Assembly: GCA_965221605.1 (NCBI GenBank)
Contig: CBDCSK010000016.1
Location: 124,001 to 188,000 of the forward strand
Source of the DNA: Aldehydirespirator sp965221605
GTDB taxonomy: Bacteria; Actinomycetota; Acidimicrobiia; Acidimicrobiales; Aldehydirespiratoraceae
Direction of reading: 5' to 3'
Length of the DNA stretch: 64,000 bases
Every line of letters starts with the position of its first letter. Position 1 is the stretch's first letter. Made by a program: the position numbers and the translations under genes. A model generated the notes under the pieces. That model had not been told where the DNA came from, ran no database searches, and was given only the letters and a program-made list of their open reading frames with translations. Shown piece by piece: positions 24,669 through 33,338 of this stretch.

Positions 24669-25577
24669 CTACACGGCCCCTGACCGTTCGAGGGCGAAGG
24701 CCCGCTGCGCGTTCTCGGCCAGGAACTTGGGCCACACGTTGTCTCGCAGCGGCAGCTCACCGACCTCGCGGAAGATCCGGTCGTATCCGAGCATGGGCCA
24801 GTAGCCCGCGAAGATCACCTTGTCCGAACCCCGCCGGTTGGCGTGGTCGATCACCGCCTTCGGGTAGTACTTGGGCGCGAAGCCGCTGGTCGCGAAGTAC
24901 ACATTCGGCCAGGTCTGCATCATCTTGACGCAGGTGTCGGTCCAGGGCTCGCCGCCGTGCTTGAACACCACCCGGAGGTCGGGGAAGAACCAGCACACCT
25001 CGTCGAGGTGGATCGGGTTCTGGGTCCACGCCGGCACCCGGGGGCCGGGGAAGCCGACGTTGATCATCACCGCCAAGTCGCACTCGATGCACTTGGAGTA
25101 GATCGGGTAGTACTCCCGGGAGTTGGGCGCGATGTGCGGGTACAGCATGTGGGGCACGATCATCACGCTGCGCAGGATCGGGTAGCGCCCGGCCAGCTCG
25201 TCTATACGCCGTATTGCGGCCATCCCGTCGTGGGGGTCGACTCGCAGCGACACGAAGACCCTGTCCGAGTGTTCGCTGAGCCGGTCGAGTACTTCGTCCG
25301 CGGTGCCGAAATTGAGGGGGACCTGGGCCCGGGCGATGCCCCAGGACTCCAGGTGGGCCAGCCACAGGCCGAGATCGCCCATGATCCGGTCCCGGTCGGC
25401 CCGGCCGGCGTCCTTGGCGAAGAGGTGCCCCACGATGTCGGTGGAGGGCCAGGCTGCGAGGCTGTCGGCGTCCCGCAGGGCGGCCCTTGGCATGGGAACC
25501 TCGATCCCGTCGCGGTCGATCGTGAGCTGGCTGAAGGCGTCGATGATCGGGACCGGGGATTCCGCGGGCAATTCCAT
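24669..25577 (-). CDS. Amidohydrolase-related protein with lost metal ligands
   Basis: A 302-residue barrel protein. Family pattern is clear in IMGDLGLWLAHLESWGI, FFPDLRVVFKHGGEPWTDT and the C-terminal helix. The N-terminal H-x-H is replaced in VPIIDAFSQLTID, where F and Q sit at the His positions, and the late Asp motif reads VIFAGYWPMLGY rather than FGSDWP. Metal-dependent hydrolysis is therefore doubtful. It is paralogous to 18908-19828. ATG 25577 lies 7 nt downstream of CATAAT, consistent with a leaderless start. It is divergent from an MFS carrier. Confidence 0.85.
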   Translation of the reverse strand: MELPAESPVPIIDAFSQLTIDRDGIEVPMPRAALRDADSLAAWPSTDIVGHLFAKDAGRADRDRIMGDLGLWLAHLESWGIARAQVPLNFGTADEVLDRLSEHSDRVFVSLRVDPHDGMAAIRRIDELAGRYPILRSVMIVPHMLYPHIAPNSREYYPIYSKCIECDLAVMINVGFPGPRVPAWTQNPIHLDEVCWFFPDLRVVFKHGGEPWTDTCVKMMQTWPNVYFATSGFAPKYYPKAVIDHANRRGSDKVIFAGYWPMLGYDRIFREVGELPLRDNVWPKFLAENAQRAFALERSGAV

Positions 25578-25716
25578 GTCTACGATTATGCTGGATCGGT
25601 CGGCAAACCCGCGTGCGGGCCTTTGCCGAGCGAGTCTGAGGGATGGACGCCGGCTGAGCCGAGAAGCGAGCGACGGGGAACTTCGAGCGGCGCGCAGCAC
25701 CCGCCGGTTCCTAGCG

Positions 25717-26955
25717 ATGCGCAGCACTTTCCGATCCATGGCGGTGCGCGACTTCCGCATCTTCGTCACCGGCCACACCGTCAGCCAGATGGGCACATGG
25801 ATGCAGCGACTGGCGGTGATCTGGGCTGTGTTCGAAATCACCGACAGCGGGACCGCGGTCGGGGTGGCCAGCGCTTGCGTGTTCGGCCCGGCCATCGTCC
25901 TGAGCCCGCTGGCCGGCCTGGTGGCCGACCGCCGCGAGAGCCGGAGCCTGCTGGTGACGACCAAGGTCGGTCTGGTCGTCTCGGCCGCGGTGCTGGCCGC
26001 GGTGGCCTTCAGCCAGCCGTCGACGCCTACTCCCTATCTGCTGGCCGCGCTGCTGTTCGGCGTGGTGGAGACGTTCGACATCCCGGTGCGGATGATCTTC
26101 GTCGGAGCCCTCGTAGACCGCGAGGACCTCTCCAACGCGATCGGGCTGAACTCCTCGGCCATGAACGGCTCGCGCATCGTCGGCCCCGCACTCGGTGGTG
26201 CCCTCATCTCGGGCGCGGGCGTTGAGTGGTGCTTCGCAGTCAACATCGCGCTGGCCGCGATCGTGCTGGTCTCGATGCTCACGATCCGGACCCGATCCCA
26301 GCCGGACCCCGCGCCGACGCCGGACCGCCGGATGCTGCTGGGCTTCGGCGTGGCCTGGCGCGAGCCGGCGCTGAGGGCCAGCCTGCTGGCCTACACCGTC
26401 GTCGGCGTGTTCGCCATCGTGTTCCCGGTGACCCTGCCGCTGTTCGCCGAGCGGACGTTGGGAGGGGGGCCGGAGACGTTCACGCTGCTGTTCGCGACCC
26501 TCAGCCTCGGAGCGATCGGGGGCGGGCTGGTAGTGGCCCGGCGAGCCATGCCGGGTCTGGGTTTCCTGGGGGCCTCCTCGATTGCCACCGCGCTCACGAT
26601 GGCCGCGCTGGCCGCGACCAACACTGTCGTCGCGGCGGCGCTCGCCGCAGTGACGGTGGGCGCGGCGACCATGGCCTTCATGGGCGCAGTCGTCACAGTC
26701 GTGCAGCTGAACGCTCCGGCCGCGACGCGAGGGCGGGTGCTGGCTCTCGTCTCAATGGTCGGAATCGGCTCACGGGCGGTGGGCGGGCCGATACTGGGCA
26801 TGATCATCGACGCGATCAACGCGCGGGCGTCCCTGTTCCTCGGCGCGGCCGTCTCGGGAATCGTCGGCGTCTGGCTGCTGCTCTCGACTCGCCGGGCCTC
26901 CGCCCGCGTCGCCCCTACTCGCTCGGCCTCTGATCCCGACGATCGGTTATCATGA
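25717..26955 (+). CDS. MFS transporter, EntS/MFS_3-like exporter
   Basis: A 412-residue polytopic membrane protein with about 12 hydrophobic segments. The opening FRIFVTGHTVSQMGTWMQ, then LSPLAGLVADRRESRSLL, is typical of the MFS_3 exporter group. RGRVLALVSM near residue 330 is the second-half signature. ATG 25717 gives the usual short basic N-terminus. Earlier in-frame starts would overlap the divergent gene. A 10-aa bridging mini-ORF links it to the downstream amidohydrolase, so the pair is probably co-translated. Substrate unknown, possibly the hydrolase's substrate or product. Confidence 0.9.
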   Translation: MRSTFRSMAVRDFRIFVTGHTVSQMGTWMQRLAVIWAVFEITDSGTAVGVASACVFGPAIVLSPLAGLVADRRESRSLLVTTKVGLVVSAAVLAAVAFSQPSTPTPYLLAALLFGVVETFDIPVRMIFVGALVDREDLSNAIGLNSSAMNGSRIVGPALGGALISGAGVEWCFAVNIALAAIVLVSMLTIRTRSQPDPAPTPDRRMLLGFGVAWREPALRASLLAYTVVGVFAIVFPVTLPLFAERTLGGGPETFTLLFATLSLGAIGGGLVVARRAMPGLGFLGASSIATALTMAALAATNTVVAAALAAVTVGAATMAFMGAVVTVVQLNAPAATRGRVLALVSMVGIGSRAVGGPILGMIIDAINARASLFLGAAVSGIVGVWLLLSTRRASARVAPTRSASDPDDRLS

Positions 26956-26984
26956 ATTACCCGGACCCGGAGGTGAGATCGTGA
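26952..26984 (+). CDS. Bridging mini-ORF (10 aa) between MFS and amidohydrolase genes
   Basis: ATG 26952 overlaps the MFS TGA as ATGA. The frame reads 10 codons (MNYPDPEVRS), and its TGA (26982-26984) overlaps the amidohydrolase GTG at 26981 as GTGA. The mini-ORF contains the GGAGG ribosome site of the downstream gene. The 25-nt gap is completely covered. Confidence 0.33.
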   Translation: MNYPDPEVRS

Positions 26985-28204
26985 CGACGACGCGAGCCAC
27001 GGTGACGCTGCTTCCCGATCCGGAGCGTCGCCAGCGGCGCTACACGATCATCTCCGTCGACGACCACCTGTGCGAGCCGTCGCACATGTTCGAGGGCCGG
27101 CTTCCCCAGCGCTTCAGCGACAGAACCCCCCGGGTGGTGGAGACCGACGACGGCGCCGAGGCCTGGCTGTTCGAGGACACGCTCATGCCTCAGGTCGGCT
27201 TCAACGCAGCCGCGGGCCGGCCGCCCGCCGAGGTCGTCAGCCGGGACCCGATCCGGTTCTCGGAGATGCGCCGGTCGGCCTACGAAATCGACGCCCGTGT
27301 CGCCGACATGGACCTCGACGGCGTGTACGCGTCGCTGTGCTTCCCGTCGTACCTGGCCGGGTTCGGCGGCGTGAGGCTCCAGACCACCTCGGCCGACACC
27401 GACTTCTCGCTGGCGCTGGTGCGGGCCTGGAACGACTGGATGATCGAGGAATGGGCCGGCTCGTATCCCGAGCGGATGATCCCGATGCAGCTGGCGTGGC
27501 TCCATGATCCCGACCTGGCCGCATCCGAGATCCGGCGCAACGCAGCCCGAGGCTTCCGGGCCGTGACCTTCCCCGAGTCCCCCCACCAGGCCGGCTTCCC
27601 GTCGCTTCACTCCGGATACTGGGACCCCTTCGTCGCCGCCTGCGCGGAGACGGGCACGGTGATCAACGTGCACACCGGATCAGCGGGAAAGCTCCCCGAG
27701 TCGGCCCCGGACGCCCCTGCCGACGTGACCTCGGCCCTGTTCGGCGCGGGCTACGCCCTCACCACCACCGTCGACTGGCTGTTCTCGCGCTACGCCATGA
27801 AGCACCCCGAGATCAAGATCTCGATATCGGAGGGCGGCATCGGCTGGGTGCCGTCCCTGCTGGACCGCCTCGAGCACCACTACCGCAAGCAGGGCGACCG
27901 CCGCGGCACCTGGACCGGCTCGGAGCTGAGCGCAGCCGAGCTGCTGCAGCGGAACTTCTGGTTCTGCCTGGTGGACGAGCCCTCCGCGATGGTGCATCTC
28001 GACCGGATCGGGGTGGAGAACATCCTCTTCGAGACCGACTTCCCCCACAACGACTCGAGCTGGCCCGACAGCCAGGAGCTGTTCCACAAGCACATGGCCA
28101 CCAAGGACGAGCACACCGTGCGCCGGATCAGCTGGCAGAACGCCGCAGAGCTGTTCGGCCACCCGGTGCCGCTCGCGGTGCAGCACGACCCGGACGCCTA
28201 CTAG
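26981..28204 (+). CDS. Amidohydrolase-2 family metal-dependent hydrolase
   Basis: A 407-residue member with intact metal motifs: IISVDDHLCEPSHMF near residue 23 and LFETDFPHNDSSW near 348. His residues in INVHTGSAGK and the segment SEGGIGWVPSLLDR also match the clade. GGAGG lies 7 nt before the GTG start. It belongs to the same large hydrolase/decarboxylase subfamily as 7106-8281 and 61448-62689. Such paralogs are common in actinobacteria that degrade organic acids, but specificity is unknown. The acyl-CoA synthetase downstream is convergent. Confidence 0.9.
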   Translation: MTTTRATVTLLPDPERRQRRYTIISVDDHLCEPSHMFEGRLPQRFSDRTPRVVETDDGAEAWLFEDTLMPQVGFNAAAGRPPAEVVSRDPIRFSEMRRSAYEIDARVADMDLDGVYASLCFPSYLAGFGGVRLQTTSADTDFSLALVRAWNDWMIEEWAGSYPERMIPMQLAWLHDPDLAASEIRRNAARGFRAVTFPESPHQAGFPSLHSGYWDPFVAACAETGTVINVHTGSAGKLPESAPDAPADVTSALFGAGYALTTTVDWLFSRYAMKHPEIKISISEGGIGWVPSLLDRLEHHYRKQGDRRGTWTGSELSAAELLQRNFWFCLVDEPSAMVHLDRIGVENILFETDFPHNDSSWPDSQELFHKHMATKDEHTVRRISWQNAAELFGHPVPLAVQHDPDAY

Positions 28205-28223
28205 CCGACTCCATCCTCGGGGG

Positions 28224-29846
28224 TCAGCTTCCGAGCATCTCGTCGATCAGGGCTCTCAGCCGGAACTTCTCCACCTTGCCGGTCGCGGTCCGGGGAAGCT
28301 CGCCGATGAGCTCCAGGCGCTCGGGCAGTTTCTGGACGGCGACACCGGAAGCCCGTACGTGCTCGACCACCGACTCGAAGGTGGGTGCCGGCCCCGGTGC
28401 GGCCACCACGAACGCGCACACCCGCTCGCCCAGGCGCTCGTCGGGCATGCCGATCACGGCCGCGTCGGCGACCTGGGGGTGCTCGACCAGGATGTCCTCG
28501 ATCTCTCGGGGCGCGATCTTCACGCCGCCCCGGTTGACCAGCTCCTTCTTGCGTCCGGTCACCCGCACGTAGCCGTCAGCGTCCATGCGCCCCAGATCGC
28601 CCGAGCGGAAGTGCCCGCTGGGGGCGAACACCTCGGCGGTGCGCTCGGGGTCCTGCCAGTAGTCGAGCATCACCATCGGACCCCAGCTGCAGATCTCGCC
28701 CTCCCGGCCCCGCTCGATCTCGTTGCCGTCGTCGTCAAGAATCCGCACGTCGTTGCAGGACACCGCGCAGCCGTCGCTGGAGGCGACCCGCTCCACGGGA
28801 TCGGTGAGCTTGACCATCGTCTCGACTCCGAACTCGCTCTGGCCGAAGATCGACAGCATCTTGCAGCCCAGGGCGTCCTCGGCCCGGTGCACCACCGCCG
28901 CCGGTATCGGCGCGCCGCCGCAGCCGAACACCCGGAACAGCCCGATGTCATAGTCGCCGGACTCGGAGGCGTCGGCCATCATCGTCGCGAACGGCGTGGC
29001 CCCCATGGTGTGGGTGCATCCGTAGCCCGAAACCAGCTCCAAGGCCCGGTGGGGGTCCCAGGCGTCCTGCAGAACGGTTCCGAATCCGCCCAGGCAAGGG
29101 GATATGACCCCGGCGTTGAGCCCGGTGTTGTGCATGACCGGCGAGGGCATGAAGCAGCGGTCGCCGGGCCCCAGCTCAATCTCGCGGTTGAGTACCCGGG
29201 CGGTGGCCGCGTGGCTGTTGAAGCTGTGCAGCGCCCCCTTGGGCAGCGCGGTGGTGCCTGAGGTGAAGATGATGATCTGATCGTCGTCGGGATCCGGCAG
29301 GGGGCCGTCATACCGGTCGCCGCCGGATATCAGGTCGGTGAGGCTTGTGGCTCCAGTAGGAGTCTCACCGAGGACGACCACCCGCTCCAGCGATCCGCAC
29401 GCCTCCGACAGCTCCATGGCCATGGCGGCGTGGTCGAAGCCCCGGTGCTCGTCGACCGTGATGAAGCACTCCGCCCCGGTGCGGTCGATGGCGTCGCTAA
29501 CCTCGCTGCGGCGGTAGATCATCATCCGGGGGACGATCACACACCCCAACCGGCACAGCGCGTAGTAGGTGACCACCGTCTCCACGACGTTGGGCAGCTG
29601 GACGGCGACCACGGACTCGTCGTCTAGACCGGCCTCGGCCAGCGATCCGGCCAGCGACCAGGCCATGTCCCTCAGCTCGGCGAACGTCAGCTCCCTCGAC
29701 TCGTCGGCCACCCCGATCTCGCCGGGCTGCTGGCGGGCGTTGCGCTCGACGTAGTGGGTGAGAGTGTGATCGGACCACAGACCGTCGACCCGCCACGCCT
29801 CGGCCTGCGCCGGGGTGAATCTCGGATGGAGTCCCCGTCGCTTCAT
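28224..29846 (-). CDS. Acyl-CoA synthetase, AliA/cyclohexanecarboxylate-CoA-ligase-like
   Basis: A 540-residue ligase with a longer N-terminus than the others (starts MKRRGLHPRFTPAQAEAW), which recalls the AliA / medium-chain acyl-CoA ligase group. Core motifs are IIIFTSGTTALPKGAL near residue 197, IFGQSEFG near 335, RSGDLGRMDADGYVRVTGRK near 420 and RTATGKVEKFRLR near the end. GGAGG precedes the ATG by 5 nt. A 14-codon mini-ORF in the upstream gap stops on its ATG. It follows an LLM oxidoreductase in the same direction, so the two are probably one operon. Confidence 0.93.
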   Translation of the reverse strand: MKRRGLHPRFTPAQAEAWRVDGLWSDHTLTHYVERNARQQPGEIGVADESRELTFAELRDMAWSLAGSLAEAGLDDESVVAVQLPNVVETVVTYYALCRLGCVIVPRMMIYRRSEVSDAIDRTGAECFITVDEHRGFDHAAMAMELSEACGSLERVVVLGETPTGATSLTDLISGGDRYDGPLPDPDDDQIIIFTSGTTALPKGALHSFNSHAATARVLNREIELGPGDRCFMPSPVMHNTGLNAGVISPCLGGFGTVLQDAWDPHRALELVSGYGCTHTMGATPFATMMADASESGDYDIGLFRVFGCGGAPIPAAVVHRAEDALGCKMLSIFGQSEFGVETMVKLTDPVERVASSDGCAVSCNDVRILDDDGNEIERGREGEICSWGPMVMLDYWQDPERTAEVFAPSGHFRSGDLGRMDADGYVRVTGRKKELVNRGGVKIAPREIEDILVEHPQVADAAVIGMPDERLGERVCAFVVAAPGPAPTFESVVEHVRASGVAVQKLPERLELIGELPRTATGKVEKFRLRALIDEMLGS

Positions 29847-29887
29847 GAGTTCCTCCGAAGAGTCGGGAGGCGGGCCAGCCCGTTCAT
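29843..29887 (-). CDS. Mini-ORF (14 aa) ending on the synthetase start
   Basis: ATG 29887 opens a 14-codon frame (starts MNGLARLP). Its TGA at 29843-29845 overlaps the synthetase ATG (29844-29846) as ATGA. Unlike the other bridges, it does not touch the upstream stop and begins 17 nt after it. It contains the GGAGG of the next gene. Listed as a partial example of the bridging design. Confidence 0.25.
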   Translation of the reverse strand: MNGLARLPTLRRNS

Positions 29888-29904
29888 TCCAATGGTTCTA
29901 GCCC

Positions 29905-30942
29905 TCAGGCGAGGGCCGCGGCGAACGCTTCCAGGAATCGTTCCGGCTCGCGGTCGACGGCCGGCACCAGCACCCGGGTTACCCCGAGCTCCATCAGGTC
30001 GTCGAAGCGCCTACGCACGTGCTCGGGGGTGCCTGCGATGGCGAAGCGCTCCGCGAGGTACTCGGTGAGGCCCAGCTCGTCGACCAGGCGGGCATTGGCT
30101 CCGTCCCACTTGACGTGCTCGCTCTGGTCATAGCGGCGCTGCAACTCTCGAATCGCATCGACGAGCGCCTCGGGCACGGTCGCCAGTTGAGCCTCGGAGC
30201 GGAGCCCGTGGGATCCGGCACTGGCCAGGTTGGCCTTGATGGGGGCGTAGGCGTCCTCGACCGTCGAACCGACGGATGCCCGGGTCATCACCCAGAAGTC
30301 GACCTCTCCGGGATCTCGTCCCGCGGCGGAGGCGCCGTCGGCCACGGCCTGAAGGGCGGACATCACCGCCTCCGGTGACGTTCCCCCCGCGAACAGCGCG
30401 CCGTCTGCGACCTCGCCCGCGATCCGAGCCGTGACCAGCCCGTAGGCGGCCAGGTAGACGGGAACCGGCCGCTCGGGACCGAGCGTCAAGGGTCGGCCCT
30501 CCCATCGGCTGGGCTCGCCCGCGAGGAGGCTGCGGATGGTCGCGGTTGCTTGACGCAGTTCGGGACGCTTGGGGACGCTCAGGCCCATCGAGAACAGGGG
30601 CCCGCCCCCGGCACCGAGACCGAGCACCAGCCGACCCGCCGACAGCGCGTCGAGTGAGGCCGCCGCAGCGGCGACCACCCCGGGATGGCGCGAGACCGGG
30701 TTGGTGACCATCGGTCCGATCCGGATCCGGCTGGTGGCCTCGGCCACGACAGCCAGGCACACGTTCACGTCCCGGTAGTGCATGGGCACGTCGCCCAGCC
30801 CGACCAGGTCGAACCCGAGATCCTCGGCCAGTCGAGCCCGGCTGCGGAGCTCCCCGAAGTCCTGGCCGCCCAGCAGGATGGCTCCGGCCCGGCCGATGCG
30901 CTCCCGCGAGAGGCCCGCCACGTCCATGATCATAGTTGTCAT
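29905..30942 (-). CDS. LLM-class F420/flavin-dependent oxidoreductase
   Basis: A 345-residue luciferase-like enzyme. RLAEDLGFDLVGLGDVPMH, RIRIGPMVTNPVSRHP and LDALSAGRLVLGLGAGGG are classical segments of the F420-dependent methylenetetrahydromethanopterin-reductase-like group. The start is uncertain because ATGs at 30942, 30933 and 30927 all lie in frame, and all sit inside a 12-bp inverted repeat. It is divergent from an MFS carrier with only about 50 nt between them, and upstream of the acyl-CoA synthetase. Confidence 0.88.
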   Translation of the reverse strand: MTTMIMDVAGLSRERIGRAGAILLGGQDFGELRSRARLAEDLGFDLVGLGDVPMHYRDVNVCLAVVAEATSRIRIGPMVTNPVSRHPGVVAAAAASLDALSAGRLVLGLGAGGGPLFSMGLSVPKRPELRQATATIRSLLAGEPSRWEGRPLTLGPERPVPVYLAAYGLVTARIAGEVADGALFAGGTSPEAVMSALQAVADGASAAGRDPGEVDFWVMTRASVGSTVEDAYAPIKANLASAGSHGLRSEAQLATVPEALVDAIRELQRRYDQSEHVKWDGANARLVDELGLTEYLAERFAIAGTPEHVRRRFDDLMELGVTRVLVPAVDREPERFLEAFAAALA

Positions 30943-30950
30943 GGACGTGG
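30918..30950. promoter_or_regulatory. 12-bp inverted repeat over the LLM gene start
   Basis: CCACGTCCATGA (30918-30929) and TCATGGACGTGG (30939-30950) are perfect inverted copies around a 9-nt centre. The element covers all three possible ATGs of the minus-strand LLM gene and lies about 40 nt before the divergent MFS start. It could be an operator or an mRNA hairpin hiding the start codon. Confidence 0.55.
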
Positions 30951-30991
30951 GCTAGGTTCGCCGCGATGAGAAGGCTTGGTCTCCCGGTCGC

Positions 30992-32161
30992 TTGAACCCA
31001 TCGGTGCCGGTTCCCTGGCCGCGAGCGCTCACGGCCGCGATCACTCCCTATATCGCGTGTTCGATGCCCATCTTCCTGACCGCGACCATGGCGATCAGGC
31101 TCAAGGAGGACCTCGGGATCGACGAGGAGGCTCTGGGCGCCCTGCTGTCGATCTTCTCGGTCGGGGCCGCGGTGGCTGCCCCGATCATGGGCCGCCTGGC
31201 CGAGCGCCTCGGACCGGGACCGAGCCTGCGGCTGGCCAGCGCGCTCTCGGGAATGGTCATGGTCTCCATCGCGGCCGCGGCCCAGGGCTGGCTGGCCATC
31301 GCCGGACTCCTGGTCGCGGGCGGAATTGCCGCAACCCTCATGCAATCGTCGTCGAACCTCTGGCTGGCGCGAACGATCGAGGACCGCCGGATGGGCCTGG
31401 CCTTCGGCCTCAAGCAGTCCGGAGGGCCGACCGCGGCCCTGCTGGCCGGGGTGGCGGTGCCGGTGCTGGCCCTCGCGCTCGGCTGGCGCTGGACATTCGC
31501 CGGCTTCGGCGCGTTCGCGCTCCTGGCCGTGCTCAGCGTCCCGAGGACCGGCCTGCGAGGAGTGGGAAGGACGGCTCCGAGCCGCGAGGGAGACGTCGAC
31601 CTCGGCCCGTTGCTGGTGCTCACTGCGGGCGCCGCGGTCAGCACCGCCCTGTCGGCGGCCTTCACCGGCTTCGCCGTTACCGCGGCCGTCGAGCAGGGTG
31701 GCCTAGGCGAGTCGGCCGCGGGGCTTGTGTTCGCGCTCGGCGCCCTTGCCGGCGTGGTGACCCGGATTGCGCTCGGCCGTTGGGTGGACGGGCGCCCCGA
31801 TACCCGGTTCGGGGTGCCGGCCATGCTGGTAGCGACGGGTGCGCTGGGTTTCGCGGTTCTGTCCCGGGGATCCGGCTCACCGGCGGCGTTCATGGTCGCG
31901 GTCCCGTTCTCGTTCGCCACCGTGTGGGGGTGGGTGGGTGTGTTCAACTATGCGGTCACCCGGTCCAACGCGACATCGCCCGCGGCCGCCACCGGTATCA
32001 CGCTCGTCGGCAGCAACGTGGGCGTGGTCGTCGGTCCGGCGGTCTTCGGCTTCCTCTTCGCCCGGTCCTTCGCGGTCGCCTGGCTGACGGCCGCGGTCGG
32101 GAGCCTTCTCGGAGCCGTCCTCATGACCGTGGGCGGCAGCCTCGCGCGCCGCGGGGCCTGA
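30992..32161 (+). CDS. MFS transporter, CynX/YbfB-like
   Basis: A 389-residue protein with about 12 hydrophobic helices. DEEALGALLSIFSVGAAV, followed by MGRLAERLGPG, carries the conserved loop between helices 2 and 3. FGLKQSGGPTAALLAG near residue 140 resembles the cyanate/nitrate-type carriers. The TTG start at 30992 is the only early start in frame with the first helix (WPRALTAAITPY). It is divergent from the LLM gene and shares the inverted repeat region. Direction of transport and substrate are unknown. Confidence 0.85.
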   Translation: MNPSVPVPWPRALTAAITPYIACSMPIFLTATMAIRLKEDLGIDEEALGALLSIFSVGAAVAAPIMGRLAERLGPGPSLRLASALSGMVMVSIAAAAQGWLAIAGLLVAGGIAATLMQSSSNLWLARTIEDRRMGLAFGLKQSGGPTAALLAGVAVPVLALALGWRWTFAGFGAFALLAVLSVPRTGLRGVGRTAPSREGDVDLGPLLVLTAGAAVSTALSAAFTGFAVTAAVEQGGLGESAAGLVFALGALAGVVTRIALGRWVDGRPDTRFGVPAMLVATGALGFAVLSRGSGSPAAFMVAVPFSFATVWGWVGVFNYAVTRSNATSPAAATGITLVGSNVGVVVGPAVFGFLFARSFAVAWLTAAVGSLLGAVLMTVGGSLARRGA

Positions 32162-32214
32162 GGGGCCACGCGGACAGGTGAGAGCGTCACGCGCCGCGAG
32201 GGAGTGTTCCCGCT

Positions 32215-32238
32215 CTTGTTCGCTGCGCTCACGGGCCG
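32215..32238 (-). repeat. 24-bp interspersed repeat, copy 1
   Basis: The complement of 32215-32238 is identical to 63695-63718. It lies in the 179-nt gap after the MFS gene, which otherwise shows no gene or clear hairpin. The shared core GTGAGCGCAGCGAAC is a motif I know as repetitive in high-GC actinobacterial genomes. The other copy sits inside a coding region. Confidence 0.6.
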
Positions 32239-32340
32239 CCCAAATCCACGGAACAGCGCCCACGGCCTCGCGCCGTATGAGCCGATTCGCTCACCTATCC
32301 GCTCGGCCTCTCCACCTGATCGCGGTAGGTTCGCGGTTTC

Positions 32341-33123
32341 ATGAACGCCCGTCCGGTCAGCGACGATCCCTTCTCGGTGCAGGGCAGGGTCGCCATCATC
32401 ACCGGTGCCAGCGGGACGCTGGGCCAGCGTTACTGCCGGCTGCTGGCGTCGCGGGGAGCGACCGTGGTGGCCGCGGCCCGCAGGCTGGACCGCCTGGAGG
32501 CCATGGCCGGTGAGGTCGCCGGCGTCGTGCCGGTGGGCTGCGACGTCACCGACGACTCGCAGCTCCAGCGGCTAGTCGATGTAGCTGCCGACCATGGCGG
32601 GCCCGACATCGTGGTCAACAACGCCGGTACGAGCGACGCCGTCGTCCGGGCCGACGAGCAGGATCCGGCCCAGTTCCGGCACGTGCTGGAGGTAAACCTG
32701 ACCTCCGCGTTCGTGCTGTCGTCGGCCGCGGCCCGCCAGATGATCGGCCACGGCCGGAGCGGCAGCATCGTCAACGTGGCCTCGATGCTGGGGATGGTCG
32801 CCTCCGGCGGCAATCACCAGGCCGGCTACGTGGCCTCCAAGACCGGCATGATCGGGCTCACCCGTGAGCTGGCCAAGCAGTGGGCCTCCCATCGGATACG
32901 GGTGAACGCCATCGCCCCGGGCTACTTCCGCAGCGAGCTGACCGAGGAGATGTTCGCCCCGGAGGATGCGCCCGGCTTGCGCCACATCCAGCGCAACACC
33001 CTCATGCGCCGGGCCGGGGAGATCGACGAGTTCGACGGGGCCCTGCTGCTGCTGGCCTCCGACGCGGGCAGCTACATCACCGGCCAGACCATCGTCATCG
33101 ACGGCGGCTGGACCGCCCGCTAG
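32341..33123 (+). CDS. SDR oxidoreductase, gluconate-5-dehydrogenase-like
   Basis: A 260-residue classical SDR. TGASGTLG near residue 21, NNAG near 92 and YVASK near 162 give cofactor and catalytic residues. The C-terminal YITGQTIVIDGGW is canonical. The N-terminal PFSVQGRVAIITG is typical of sugar-alcohol or 2-deoxygluconate dehydrogenase-like members, but substrate assignment is not safe. It is preceded by a 179-nt gap and followed by 215 nt without a clear gene, so it may be monocistronic. Confidence 0.92.
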   Translation: MNARPVSDDPFSVQGRVAIITGASGTLGQRYCRLLASRGATVVAAARRLDRLEAMAGEVAGVVPVGCDVTDDSQLQRLVDVAADHGGPDIVVNNAGTSDAVVRADEQDPAQFRHVLEVNLTSAFVLSSAAARQMIGHGRSGSIVNVASMLGMVASGGNHQAGYVASKTGMIGLTRELAKQWASHRIRVNAIAPGYFRSELTEEMFAPEDAPGLRHIQRNTLMRRAGEIDEFDGALLLLASDAGSYITGQTIVIDGGWTAR

Positions 33124-33338
33124 AGGGCGCCGGCGCGGCGGTAGGCGTCGAGCACCAGGCCGGGTCCGGGTCGTAGCCCGCCGCGATCGACGCCTCGCGG
33201 CCCTCCCCGCCGTTGGACGACGAGACGAGTTCGGATGGGCGTCCGCCGATGTCCGTCACGCGGCCCGATCTAGGCCGAGGTCGTTAGCGTGTGTTCTTGC
33301 ACATCCTTGAATCCCCCGAGCCAGAGTTCAAACGCTCA

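Noticed and set aside
33124..33338. Minus-strand protein-like fragments ending at 33124 (LVLDAYRRAGAL and, in another frame, DIGGRPSELVSSSNGGEG)
   Set aside because: The fragments need a frame change, are short and match no family I recognise; high-GC gaps often give such open frames.
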